Source: Algoriphagus formosus (lineage in GTDB: Bacteria > Bacteroidota > Bacteroidia > Cytophagales > Cyclobacteriaceae). From it: a stretch of DNA of 64,000 nt. Below the pieces are notes generated by a model, which was given only the letters and a program-made list of their open reading frames with translations, did not search any database and was not told where the DNA came from. The DNA lies in the NCBI RefSeq assembly GCF_002807035.1, contig NZ_NIUC01000001.1, forward strand, positions 1,116,001 to 1,180,000, in the 5' to 3' direction. This document shows positions 27,676 to 37,019 of this stretch, in pieces (the stretch's first letter is position 1; every line of letters begins with the position of its first letter). The position numbers were made by a program, and so were the translations under genes.

Positions 27676-29118
27676 TTAGTTATAACCAGGGTTCTGCTCC
27701 AACTGATCATTCAACAATAGTTCACCTGTTGGGAGCGGCGGCAACAATCTGTAGTCTTCGTAAGGAATAGTCTCAAATCGACCAGCTTTTGTAATTGGCA
27801 AACCATTACGCTTAAGATCAAACCATCTGTGACCTTCCAATGCAAATTCTTGCCTACGCTCTAACATAATTGCTTCAAACAAAGCCTGTCCAGATGCTGA
27901 AATCGGAAATTCCTCGAGACCACGATTTGCTCGAAGTGCATTTAGATCAGCTCTTGCACCTGCCTCATCACCAGTTCTGTATCGAGCCTCTGCACGAATC
28001 AAGTACATTTCTGCTGCACGAATTAGAGGTAGGTTCTCTAAGAAATCTCCTTTGTGCCCCAACCACTTAGCAGAACGATAAACAGTCTCATCAGAACCTG
28101 TACGAGTAGTCTCTACCCATGCGTCTCTTCTTACATCATTCTCATCATAAGATTCGATTAATTCATCAGTCGCAGTTGCGATGAACTGAGCTGAGGCAAA
28201 CACATTTGCTGTCAAAGAAGATACTGAGTTGTTAACACCATCCACTGTAGACCAGTCATTTGCTCTGATTTCTACTTCGAAAAGAGATTCTGGATTTGGA
28301 GCTGTGGAGAAACCTGCGATGTAATTTTCAGGAGTCGCAAGGCCAGTACCATCATCCGCTAGGCCAAAGGAAGCCATAGCTGCGGAAGCAGATGCAGCTG
28401 CCTCAGCAAACTTGGAGTCATACAAATAAACTCTTGCCAATAAGGCTTGAGCTGCACCACGGTTAGCACGGTATACATTTGCAGAACCCAAAGAGGCATT
28501 AGGTAATAGATTAATAGCTGCCTGTAAATCCGCGATTACTTGATCGTAAACCTGACGGTTTGTAGCACGAGCTCTGAAATCTGCATTTGAGAAACCTAGG
28601 GTAGGCTCTGTTCTCAAGATAACTGCCTTATCCCAGCCATTCACCTCTTTACCTGGCTCATATCCGTAAATTCGAGCCATGTCGAAATACATCAAAGCAC
28701 GGAGGAAGTGAGCTTCACCTTTTACCCGCTGACGCTGAGCAGCATCTCCTGGGATCGCTTCTTCATCATCAATCTGTGAAAGAACGATATTCGTGGTATT
28801 AATTCCTGACCACATACCACCATTCCAGATTCCCATGTGAGCTCGGTCTGTATTTTGTTCCTGACCGATATATCGACCTGTATTGGCGATGATTCTAAGA
28901 TTATCTGCCATGATTTCGGGAGCAATAATTAATTGCTGTCCGTATCTATTGAAGTCCCTTAGGGTACCATAAGCTGTTAACCCTAAAGCCTCCATTCCAT
29001 CTACATCAGCAAAGGCAGTCTCTGGTGTCAAACTTTGCCTTGGCTGTGTTTCTAGATCTGTACAGGATGCTGCTAAAATAGCCCCACCCAATACCATTGT
29101 TTTTACTATATTTTTCAT
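27676..29118 (-). CDS. SusD/RagB-family nutrient-binding outer-membrane lipoprotein
   Basis: A 480-residue SusD-family lipoprotein (AASC, Cys19). The N-terminal TPR-like part includes GEAHFLRALMYFDMARIYG, and the C-terminal part has EMYLIRAEARYRTGD and RRQEFALEGHRWFDLKR, all typical. It should cap the SusC channel and bind the ligand at the surface. No glycoside hydrolase, sulfatase or polysaccharide lyase lies in the operon. The nearest enzyme is the secreted protease downstream, so a peptide ligand (as with RagAB) is a reasonable guess. Confidence 0.95.
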   Translation of the reverse strand: MKNIVKTMVLGGAILAASCTDLETQPRQSLTPETAFADVDGMEALGLTAYGTLRDFNRYGQQLIIAPEIMADNLRIIANTGRYIGQEQNTDRAHMGIWNGGMWSGINTTNIVLSQIDDEEAIPGDAAQRQRVKGEAHFLRALMYFDMARIYGYEPGKEVNGWDKAVILRTEPTLGFSNADFRARATNRQVYDQVIADLQAAINLLPNASLGSANVYRANRGAAQALLARVYLYDSKFAEAAASASAAMASFGLADDGTGLATPENYIAGFSTAPNPESLFEVEIRANDWSTVDGVNNSVSSLTANVFASAQFIATATDELIESYDENDVRRDAWVETTRTGSDETVYRSAKWLGHKGDFLENLPLIRAAEMYLIRAEARYRTGDEAGARADLNALRANRGLEEFPISASGQALFEAIMLERRQEFALEGHRWFDLKRNGLPITKAGRFETIPYEDYRLLPPLPTGELLLNDQLEQNPGYN

Positions 29119-29131
29119 ATCTGATTTCGAA

Positions 29132-32113
29132 TTAGAAGGTTAGCGTTACACCTGCCGAAAACTGTCTAGCATTTGGGAAACGTCCGATAGAAACGTTCTC
29201 TGCAATACCTACCGCTTCTGGATCCTGTCCAGTGTACTTAGTAAATGTTGCCAAGTTCAATCCTTGAACGAATGCGCTCAAACCTTGCATACCGATCTTC
29301 TGAGCTGCAGAAGAAGGAAGTACATAGTTCAATGTAACCTGCTTCAATCTCACATAGCTACCATCACTCAAGAATCGAGTAGAGAAAGTGTCAATGTTTG
29401 ACTCACCTGGAGCCTGACCACCTTCATATGGACGACCTACTGTAGTGATATCCCCTGGCTGTCTCCAGTAATCCAGTTGGTTAACTCTCAAGTTACCTTG
29501 AGAAGCACCCCAGTCTTCAAGATTGAACATATCTTGGTTACCTGCCAAGTTTCCAAACTGTCCTTGGAAGAATACTTCCAATGAAAGCGGACCGTAAGAG
29601 AAGGTATTGGCCAAACCACCGTAGCTACCTGGGAATCCACTTCCTCTGTAACCTAGTGTTGATTCACCTACGATGTAAGTGTATCCACCATTTCCGTCGT
29701 CATACATAGCACGACCATTTGCCGGGTTTACACCTAAATACTGATGAGTATACCAGAAAGAGATTGGTCTGCCTACAATAAGGTTATTTCCAAGTCTGTC
29801 TAGCCCATCATAAAGTTCAAGAAGTTCGTTCTCCAAGAAAGTAATGTTGAATGCCGTGCTCCACTGGAACTTACCTGCTACGACGTTTACAGTCTGCAAG
29901 TCAATATCGATACCTTGGTTTCTCAACTTACCAGTGTTTCTGGTAATTCCTCCAAATCCAGAGTCAATTGGAAGTGGCGTGTTGAAAAGAAGGGCTTCAG
30001 AATCTCTTCTCCAGAAGTCAACAGTACCAATGATTCGGCCATTGAACAATGTCCAATCCAAACCAATATTGGTAGTTACTGACTCTTCCCATGTCAACAA
30101 GTCGTTACCCAACTGAGAAAGACCTAAAGTACCAAATCCAAGATACTGTCCAGTATTTCCAACTAGAGTTCTGGATGCAAAGTTGGCAATGTTTGAGTTA
30201 CCAGTCACACCAAATGATGCACGTAGTCTCAAGTTATCCAACCAAGTCAAGTCTTGCATAAAGCTCTCAGATGAAATTCTCCATCCAACAGAAGCCGCAC
30301 CGAAAGTACCCCACTGATTCTGAGCACCGAATCGAGAGTGACCATCTCTACGTACTGTAAAGTCAGCAGTATATCTGTCATCGTAGTCATACTTAACCTG
30401 ACCAAAGAAACCAACACGCTTAAATTCAGTGAAGAAGCCACCTACTCCAAATGGAGTTGCAGCATTTTGAAGATATCTCAAGGTAGGATTAGCAAATCCA
30501 CGACCTGTAGCTGTAGTCTCTTCAGTTTGGAATCCTTTGTATTCGTAACCTAACAAACCTGTAACAGTGTGCACATCATTGAATTTCTTGTTGAAGTTCA
30601 AGTTATGGTTTGTGTTGAAGTTGTTGGTTCTTCTATCCGCATAGAAAGACTGACCTCCGTAAGAAGAGAATACTGGGATAGTAGATGGACGGTTGTTTTC
30701 GTCTCTGTTATCAGCAAAGTCAATACCGAAGTAAGAAGTCCAAGACAACCAAGGAGTGATTTGATAGTTCAACTGCAAATTAGAAACAGTCTGAACGGAA
30801 GTACCTCTTCTCAATTCTTCATAAACACCTTGAACGATGTTATATCCGAAGTTGTGGTTTGAAGGATAATCAGCTTTGAAAGATCCATCTTCATTGTAAA
30901 TCGGAACATTTGGACGCATGGTGAAACCAGCTGAGAATGGACCGTTTACGAAGTTACCATTGGCAATCGTACCGAATGTTCTCTGGTATGCCAAAGACAA
31001 GTTTGCTGCGATTGTCAACTTCTTGTTTGGTCTGTGAGTCACATTCAAACGACCAGTAGCTCTTTGATAGTCAGACTGGATAATTTGTCCTTCTTGATCA
31101 GTGTATGATCCAGAAAGATAGAATTGAGTCTTTTCGTCACCACCTGAAACCGCTAGGTCATAAACAGACAGACGAGCATTTCTATACAATTCGTCTACCC
31201 AATCGTATGATTGCAAATTTGGATCCTCAGGATCACCGAAAGTAGCAGCTGCACTAGCAGGGTTCAAACCAGCATTGATAAAGGCTTGTCTTTTGATGCC
31301 TGCAAGTTGTCTTGCGTCCATTACTTCATAAAGGTTCAATGGCTGCACAATACCTTCCTGTACTGTTACTTTGGTTTGTGTAGCTCCTCTTTTACCTTTT
31401 TTGGTAGTAATCAAAACTACACCGTTTGCTGCTTGAGCTCCATAAATGGAAGCTGCTGCTGCATCCTTCAATACCTCAATAGACTCGATGTCATTAGGGT
31501 TAATAGATGCCAATGCGTTTTGAGATCCTTGTCCTGAAAGTGAACCAGTTCCTAATTGCACACCATCAACGATGTAAAGCGGCTCGTTACCAGCGTTCAC
31601 TGATCCAACACCACGAATACGTACGTTAAGTGTACTACCTGGAGCTCCAGAAGTTGATGTTACCTGTACACCAGCGATACGACCTTGCATCGCACGGTCG
31701 AATGATTGTACCGGAAGGTTTTCGAATACCTCTCCTTTTACAGAGGCAATCGCACCGGTAATTTCTCTTTTAGATTGGTCACCATAAGAGGTGATCACAA
31801 ACTCTGATAGGGCCTGAACATCTGGATCCATCACCACATTGATAGTGGTTTGGTTTCCAATGGTCACTTCCTGTTGTCTTAAGCCTACAAAGCTAAAGAC
31901 CAATACATTGCTTCCGGCAGGGACGGAGATGGAGAAATTACCATCTAAATCGGTAGCTGTACCGATTGTCGTTCCCTTCACCAGAACAGTCGCACCTGGT
32001 ACTCCTAAGTTATCCTCCGAAGAGGTAACCGTACCAGTGATCACGCGATTTTGAGCAAACACCACAGCGCTGCCCAAGAATAGCATGAGTCCTAGAAGTA
32101 AAACTTTCCTCAT
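29132..32113 (-). CDS. SusC/RagA-family TonB-dependent outer-membrane transporter
   Basis: A 993-residue TonB-dependent transporter. A signal peptide (about 1-20) is followed by a carboxypeptidase-D-like regulatory domain (about 22-95, VITGTVTSSEDNLGVPGATVLV), a plug domain (IRGVGSVNAGNEPLYIVDGV, IESIEVLKDAAAASIYGAQ) and a 22-strand-type barrel ending RFPNARQFSAGVTLTF. It imports large substrates with energy from TonB-ExbBD. It begins the three-gene operon; SusD follows after 13 bp. No ECF sigma/anti-sigma pair lies upstream, so regulation by that route is not seen. Confidence 0.96.
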   Translation of the reverse strand: MRKVLLLGLMLFLGSAVVFAQNRVITGTVTSSEDNLGVPGATVLVKGTTIGTATDLDGNFSISVPAGSNVLVFSFVGLRQQEVTIGNQTTINVVMDPDVQALSEFVITSYGDQSKREITGAIASVKGEVFENLPVQSFDRAMQGRIAGVQVTSTSGAPGSTLNVRIRGVGSVNAGNEPLYIVDGVQLGTGSLSGQGSQNALASINPNDIESIEVLKDAAAASIYGAQAANGVVLITTKKGKRGATQTKVTVQEGIVQPLNLYEVMDARQLAGIKRQAFINAGLNPASAAATFGDPEDPNLQSYDWVDELYRNARLSVYDLAVSGGDEKTQFYLSGSYTDQEGQIIQSDYQRATGRLNVTHRPNKKLTIAANLSLAYQRTFGTIANGNFVNGPFSAGFTMRPNVPIYNEDGSFKADYPSNHNFGYNIVQGVYEELRRGTSVQTVSNLQLNYQITPWLSWTSYFGIDFADNRDENNRPSTIPVFSSYGGQSFYADRRTNNFNTNHNLNFNKKFNDVHTVTGLLGYEYKGFQTEETTATGRGFANPTLRYLQNAATPFGVGGFFTEFKRVGFFGQVKYDYDDRYTADFTVRRDGHSRFGAQNQWGTFGAASVGWRISSESFMQDLTWLDNLRLRASFGVTGNSNIANFASRTLVGNTGQYLGFGTLGLSQLGNDLLTWEESVTTNIGLDWTLFNGRIIGTVDFWRRDSEALLFNTPLPIDSGFGGITRNTGKLRNQGIDIDLQTVNVVAGKFQWSTAFNITFLENELLELYDGLDRLGNNLIVGRPISFWYTHQYLGVNPANGRAMYDDGNGGYTYIVGESTLGYRGSGFPGSYGGLANTFSYGPLSLEVFFQGQFGNLAGNQDMFNLEDWGASQGNLRVNQLDYWRQPGDITTVGRPYEGGQAPGESNIDTFSTRFLSDGSYVRLKQVTLNYVLPSSAAQKIGMQGLSAFVQGLNLATFTKYTGQDPEAVGIAENVSIGRFPNARQFSAGVTLTF

Positions 32114-32573
32114 ATTTGGTTTGATTATGGTTTAAAATAGACTCAATGATATTCGATATCTTTGAATATCCCAAGAGCATTACTTAGAAAAATCATAATT
32201 GTTTTAGTAAAAAGACCAATGGTAAATATGGTCAAGACTCCTTAAACCAGAATAAAATTTTAAATTACCGTTGATATTAACAGGTGATCAAAATATTGTT
32301 TTTGTTATCCTCATGTTAACAAAAGTTAATTTCCCAAATCAGCCTGCTAAAAAAGTTTAAAAAATCTTTGAAAAACCAGCTCATCAATTCTTTATTCTTC
32401 AAAAGAATTATTTTACAGAATTTTATTATAAAATATTGGTAATTATATCTTTTTACTCATGTTTTTATACACTTTTATAAAACTTTTAAAAATGTATTTT
32501 AATACTCTAAAAATGTAAAATAGGTTTTTTTATTTATTACAAAATAAAATTCTAGGAATAACTCGTAAGAAAA
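32114..32573. other. AT-rich 460-bp upstream region of the SusCD operon
   Basis: This gap separates the start of susC (minus strand) from the stop of the PorE-like gene. Apart from the inverted repeat at 32148-32170 I see only AT-rich sequence with short runs of T and A, and no small gene. A clear TAnnTTTG element for susC was not found. Confidence 0.5.
32148..32170. repeat. Inverted repeat upstream of susC
   Basis: GATATTC (32148-32154) and GAATATC (32164-32170) form perfect 7-bp arms around 9 bp, 35-57 bp upstream of the susC start. It could be an operator, though an AT-rich chance match is quite possible. Confidence 0.3.
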
Positions 32574-34496
32574 CTATAGAATCCGTATTGTAATCCTACG
32601 GTTTAGTGCCTGATTTTTTGAATTGGTATTTGGAACCATCGGCTCACGATCTCCTTTTCCCTCTACCATCGCCCTTCCTGACAATACACCATGCTCTACA
32701 AGGTAATCTCGAACACTCTCTGCCCTTTGCAAACTTAGCTTCTGATTATAGGCGGAGCTTCCGACATTATCCGTGTGCCCTGTGATCATGATGTTTACAT
32801 TAGGGTTCTCATCTAAAAACTTCACCAATCGACGTAAGGAACTCAAAGATTCGGGTTTGAGATCAAATTTATCGAAGTCAAAAAATATGTTTTCGAAAAC
32901 AAACTCTTCTCCTGATTCGACCGGTGTGAGGGAAATTTCCATATCCTCTACATTCTGAAGACTATCTCGCTGCACATTATATATTTTGGGCAAATAGCCC
33001 TTTTTTTCTACATAAAGACCTGAAATAGACTTCTCAGGATAAAGCATCATGAATTCCCCGGTTTTACCATCGGCGCGAAACTCGTAAAGCGTACTATCAT
33101 TAGTCAATGAGACCAAAGACAAAGTCGCATCGATAGGCTCGCCTGTTTTGGAATTAAAGACTTTTCCGCCCGTTACGGTGAGATTATCACCCAGATAAAT
33201 CTCTTTTGGGAAATTAAAGCGGTAAAGCAATGCCCTGTCATTATCACTTTCTTTTGAAGTCAACTCTGTAAAGTAGGCATAGTCTTTCTGAGCCGTGATA
33301 AATAAGGCAACTTGCTCCAATTGATCGTTGATGGGTAAACCAAGATTTTCTGGCTCTGAAAATTCTCCATCCTTAACTCTCGAAAGAAAAATATCCATCC
33401 CACCAAATCCTTGATGGCCATTGGATGCAAAGAATAGGATCTCATTATTAAAAAACATAAAAGGCGATATCTCATCTTTGGGAGTATTGATCACTTCCCC
33501 TAGATTTTTGGCCTCCGACCAAGATCCATCGCTCATTCTTACCGAGTACCAAATATCATTTCCTCCAAAGCCTCCTCTCCTATTCGAAGAAAAAAACAAG
33601 ACCCGACCATCAGCCGAAAGGGAAGGTTGAGAGTCCCAGGATCGGGAGTTGACATTTTTACCCATGTTTTGAGGACGCTGCCATCGATCATTGACTTTGT
33701 AGGCCACATATAAATCACAGCTTCCCTGAGAGTCTGGCGCATCACAGGAAGTGTAAATTAATATATTTCCATCGGCAGTGACCGAGCAAGTCCCTTCATT
33801 AAAGCCTGAGTTGATATTATCTGAAATTCCTACTGGTAGGGACCACTCTCCACTTTCATTTAAAAAAGAGGTAAAAATATCTTCCTTGTCAAAATTGCCA
33901 GTACCGTCTCGCTTGGTAAATAAAATTTGCTTCCCATCGGCAGTGAGTACAGGGAAATATTGCAGTTTAAACCGATTCAACGGGTCTGAAAGCATCTCTT
34001 TGCCAATGGACATTTCTTTCCCGAGTTGCCCCTTGAGAAATTCCATCTGGGCTTTCATTTCCTTATAGTACATATGAGACCGGAATGAATCATCCAGCAA
34101 AGGGTCAACCTCCATGAATTGATCGTATGCTTTCTGGAACTCACCTTTCTTCAAATAAATGTTTGAATAGACCCAACCGATATCAGCAGCATGCTTAGGT
34201 TTGGCGTTTTTACCAGCCAGTCTACTCTTTCCTTTTGCTGCAGTTTGTTCTGCCAACTCTAAATCCCCCAAAGTAATGTAGAGCTGCGAAAGCTTGACAT
34301 AGGCCTCCAAAAAAGATCCTTCCCGATTGATGGCATCCTGAAATCGGGCTATGGCTTCAGGATATTTTCTCTCCAATATCAGTTGCTCTCCTTCTTTGTA
34401 AAATTTAATCGCCCTTCCGTCAATGATCGAAAACTCCTGACCAAAGGCAGTAGCATTAATCATAAACATTGCAAAAAGGATAAGAAGAGGGCGCAT
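32574..34496 (-). CDS. TPR-PD40-CRD-OmpA outer-membrane protein (PorE-like, T9SS-associated architecture)
   Basis: A 640-residue protein with signal peptide (ending ATAFGQ, no lipobox). Residues about 25-150 hold TPR repeats (ERKYPEAIARFQDAIN). About 180-420 form a PD40/WD40-like beta-propeller (DGKQILFTKRDG, SADGRVLFFSSNRRGGFGGNDIW). About 440-510 is a carboxypeptidase-regulatory-like domain, and about 530-640 is an OmpA peptidoglycan-binding domain (GHTDNVGSS, RAESVRDYL, NRRITIRI). This order matches PorE of the type IX secretion system in Porphyromonas, and a T9SS client lies upstream. Bacteroidota carry many paralogues of this shape, so the PorE role is not certain. Confidence 0.85.
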   Translation of the reverse strand: MRPLLILFAMFMINATAFGQEFSIIDGRAIKFYKEGEQLILERKYPEAIARFQDAINREGSFLEAYVKLSQLYITLGDLELAEQTAAKGKSRLAGKNAKPKHAADIGWVYSNIYLKKGEFQKAYDQFMEVDPLLDDSFRSHMYYKEMKAQMEFLKGQLGKEMSIGKEMLSDPLNRFKLQYFPVLTADGKQILFTKRDGTGNFDKEDIFTSFLNESGEWSLPVGISDNINSGFNEGTCSVTADGNILIYTSCDAPDSQGSCDLYVAYKVNDRWQRPQNMGKNVNSRSWDSQPSLSADGRVLFFSSNRRGGFGGNDIWYSVRMSDGSWSEAKNLGEVINTPKDEISPFMFFNNEILFFASNGHQGFGGMDIFLSRVKDGEFSEPENLGLPINDQLEQVALFITAQKDYAYFTELTSKESDNDRALLYRFNFPKEIYLGDNLTVTGGKVFNSKTGEPIDATLSLVSLTNDSTLYEFRADGKTGEFMMLYPEKSISGLYVEKKGYLPKIYNVQRDSLQNVEDMEISLTPVESGEEFVFENIFFDFDKFDLKPESLSSLRRLVKFLDENPNVNIMITGHTDNVGSSAYNQKLSLQRAESVRDYLVEHGVLSGRAMVEGKGDREPMVPNTNSKNQALNRRITIRIL

Positions 34497-34500
34497 GGAC

Positions 34501-35127
34501 TTAAGGAATGTCCATAAATTTATGGGTTTGCAGCGAAATATTCCAAGTTGGATGATTTTTCACATAGTTTATGATCTCCGGAGTGAATTTTTCAGCCTTG
34601 CTCCACTCGGGTTGAAGACGCAGTTCACAGTCCTTTCTGACCAATTCAGCGTGTTTCTCTGCAAAAGCAAAATCACTTGGATGAAAAATAACCACCTTCA
34701 GTTCATCCGCTTCATTATAGATCGAAGGATGCGGTTTTTTGAATTTTTTCGGTGAAAAGCAAACCCAGTCGAAATCTCCGGAATAGGGATAAGCTCCTGA
34801 TGTTTCGATATTAGTAGTGAATCCTTTTTCCTTTAAAAGCTTGGTCAATGGATTCAGATTGTACATCAAAGGCTCTCCTCCTGTGATGACCACCAGTCGT
34901 CCAGGGAATGAGCAAGCTTCCTCCACAATTTTTTCTATGGACAAAACCGGCCACTTTCCAGCTTCCCAGGATTCTTTTACATCGCACCAAACGCATCCCA
35001 CATCACAGCCTCCTAGACGGATAAAATAGGCGGGGTGTCCAGTGAATTTACCTTCACCTTGTATAGTATAAAACGCCTCCATGACAGGAAGCTGCAACCC
35101 TTCGGCTACGAGTTCTTGGGTAGTCAT
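34501..35127 (-). CDS. queE: 7-carboxy-7-deazaguanine synthase QueE (radical SAM)
   Basis: A 208-residue radical-SAM enzyme that makes 7-carboxy-7-deazaguanine on the way to preQ0 and queuosine. The opening EAFYTIQGEGKFTGHPAYFIRLGGC and the cluster motif CDVGCVWC (CX3CX2C) are characteristic, with ITGGEPL further on. ATG 35127 is chosen; upstream in-frame codons would add a tail encoded by a repeat-rich region. It lies 4 bp downstream-side of the PorE-like gene on the same strand, so the two may share a transcript. Its partner queD lies 12 kb away. Confidence 0.93.
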   Translation of the reverse strand: MTTQELVAEGLQLPVMEAFYTIQGEGKFTGHPAYFIRLGGCDVGCVWCDVKESWEAGKWPVLSIEKIVEEACSFPGRLVVITGGEPLMYNLNPLTKLLKEKGFTTNIETSGAYPYSGDFDWVCFSPKKFKKPHPSIYNEADELKVVIFHPSDFAFAEKHAELVRKDCELRLQPEWSKAEKFTPEIINYVKNHPTWNISLQTHKFMDIP

Positions 35128-35198
35128 TGTGAATTTTTGGTAAAGCGGGTGATTCCACCGCTGAATGAAGGTGCAAAGGTAGGACGAAAGTTGGAAGG

Positions 35199-35251
35199 TT
35201 GCAAAGTGGAAAAGATGGAAGGTTGAGTTGCCAGACCTTTCCACTTTGCAA
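35199..35251. repeat. Long perfect inverted repeat between amidohydrolase and queE
   Basis: TTGCAAAGTGGAAA (35199-35212) and its exact complement (35238-35251) form 14-bp arms around 25 bp. A short direct repeat (TGGAAGGTTG) is also present in and beside the left arm. No T-run follows on either strand. It resembles the TTGCAAAGTTGGAAGGTTG-type intergenic repeats I associate with Bacteroidota genomes. Confidence 0.6.
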
Positions 35252-35261
35252 GTTTTTCACA

Positions 35262-36848
35262 TTACTTCTTCACCGTCGGATACGTCACTCCCAATTGCTC
35301 CAAATAGGTATCGTACTTCGTCTCGTCGTAATAGAATTTCTCCAGCTGAGGACGGAACTGCTTCATAATCCCTTCATTCAGGTAAATCGGAGGTGCATCA
35401 TCAGCGGTAATCATAGGCTTGTAGGTTTCTTCCTTTGTCTGCACATTATTAAAGTAATCCCATGCCTGATCAACTAGTTCGGGCTGAAGCAAAAAGTCCA
35501 AAATAGTCATGGCTTCAGCTTTGGCACCGGCAGTTACCCCTTTATGGGCAATCGGTGTGGCCATAGCGATCGCATTCGCCCAGTGGTGACCGGGAAGTCC
35601 GGGAATGTTGGATGGAAATCTAAGCGTCACCGTCGGCACCACCCAAGACACATCTCCAATATCATCCGAACCCCCACTTCTTATTTCTTCAGTCGGTTTC
35701 CCTAATTCACTTAATTCGGTTGCAAGTCCCCTTTCTTCCGAACCCATTTCCTTTTGAACTGCTTTAGCTAAGGTTTGGTCTTTTTCATCCCATTCGGGGA
35801 GACCCACTTTTTGGATGTTTTCATACATCGTCTCAGCTATCACTTTATTAAAGTGTCTCGGCCAAGCGGTGCCAAGCACTTTATAGCTCATTTCAGTCTC
35901 TGTCATCAAGGCTGCACCCTTTGCGATATTAGTCGCCTGCTCATACATTTCCATGATACCGTCATACTTCACATCCCGGAAATAGTACCAGATCGAAGCT
36001 TTGGAAGGAACTACATTCGGCTGATCTCCCCCATCCGTGATTACTGAATGTGAGCGCTTAAGCGGATGGAGATGCTCTCTTTTATAATTCCATCCGATAT
36101 TCATCAATTCCACGGCATCAGCTGCTGATCTGCCTCTCCAGGGCGCTCCTGCTCCATGTGCTGCTTCGCCTTCGAAACTATATTCTACCGAAATCAAGCC
36201 AGTTCCATTCGCCTGACCCCAACTTACCCCGAGGTTATTGGCCACATGCGTGAAAATACAGAGATCTACTCCGTCAAAAATACCGTCCCGTGTGTACCAA
36301 GCCTTTGCAGCTACCAATTCCTCCGCAATACCGGGCCATAAAATGAGCGTGCCTCCGATATTTTCTCTTTCCATAATCTGCTTGACAGCCAAGGCAGCTG
36401 TGATATTCAAAGGAATCCCAGCATTGTGACCTTCTCCATGACCGGGGGCACCCTCGACCATAGGCTTGTGATACGCCACTCCCGGATATTGAGATGCTTT
36501 AGGGATATTATCTACATCTGATCCTAATGCAATCACAGGCCCCTCTCCATTGGACCAAGTAGCCCACCAAGCTGTGGGGATTCCTGAGATTCCGGTTTCA
36601 ATAGTAAAACCATTTGCTTCCAAAATTCCTGTTAAATAGTTAGAAGACTCGATTTCCTGAAAACCCAGTTCGGCAAAGGAAAAGATCTTGTCTACCATCA
36701 CTTGACTTTGTTTGTGATTGGCTTCTACGATTTGTGCCGCTTCTTCTTTAAGTGCTTGGATCTTTTTGGGGGAAAATTTTTGCTGTGCCAAGCTTCCCAA
36801 ACTACTCCCGAGTAGCATGAGGAGCCCAATTCCAATTGATTTTCGCAT
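35262..36848 (-). CDS. Secreted M20-family amidohydrolase/peptidase (AbgB-like)
   Basis: A 528-residue exported metal-dependent amidohydrolase with signal peptide (ending SLAQ). The M20 core shows SFAELGFQEIES, the metal-ligand region GSDVDNIP and the APGHGEGHNAG segment, then EELVAAKAWY and SGGSDDIGDVSW, matching the p-aminobenzoyl-glutamate hydrolase subunit B/amidohydrolase clan. A lid (dimerisation) domain is inserted about 210-340 (GEAAHGAGAPWRGRSAADA). It likely cuts an N-acyl amino acid or folate breakdown product in the periplasm. It is a single gene, divergent from leuS. Confidence 0.88.
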   Translation of the reverse strand: MRKSIGIGLLMLLGSSLGSLAQQKFSPKKIQALKEEAAQIVEANHKQSQVMVDKIFSFAELGFQEIESSNYLTGILEANGFTIETGISGIPTAWWATWSNGEGPVIALGSDVDNIPKASQYPGVAYHKPMVEGAPGHGEGHNAGIPLNITAALAVKQIMERENIGGTLILWPGIAEELVAAKAWYTRDGIFDGVDLCIFTHVANNLGVSWGQANGTGLISVEYSFEGEAAHGAGAPWRGRSAADAVELMNIGWNYKREHLHPLKRSHSVITDGGDQPNVVPSKASIWYYFRDVKYDGIMEMYEQATNIAKGAALMTETEMSYKVLGTAWPRHFNKVIAETMYENIQKVGLPEWDEKDQTLAKAVQKEMGSEERGLATELSELGKPTEEIRSGGSDDIGDVSWVVPTVTLRFPSNIPGLPGHHWANAIAMATPIAHKGVTAGAKAEAMTILDFLLQPELVDQAWDYFNNVQTKEETYKPMITADDAPPIYLNEGIMKQFRPQLEKFYYDETKYDTYLEQLGVTYPTVKK

Positions 36849-36976
36849 GTGTGTTGGTGGTTGATTTTTTGGAATTTACAGAAAAGCATAAAAACTAAGA
36901 CAAAAAATTGACCAATGGGAAAATATGAGTATTCAGAGGTTTTGGAAATTAGCCTACCAAAGCCGCCTTATTTTTC

Positions 36977-36984
36977 TATTTTTG
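36977..36984 (+). promoter_or_regulatory. Putative -7 promoter element of leuS
   Basis: TATTTTTG fits the Bacteroidota TAnnTTTG consensus and lies 36 bp before the leuS ATG. A matching -33 element at the usual spacing was not obvious. Confidence 0.45.
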
Positions 36985-37019
36985 CAGGCGTTTAGCTAAA
37001 ATTTCAAGAAAACATAATC

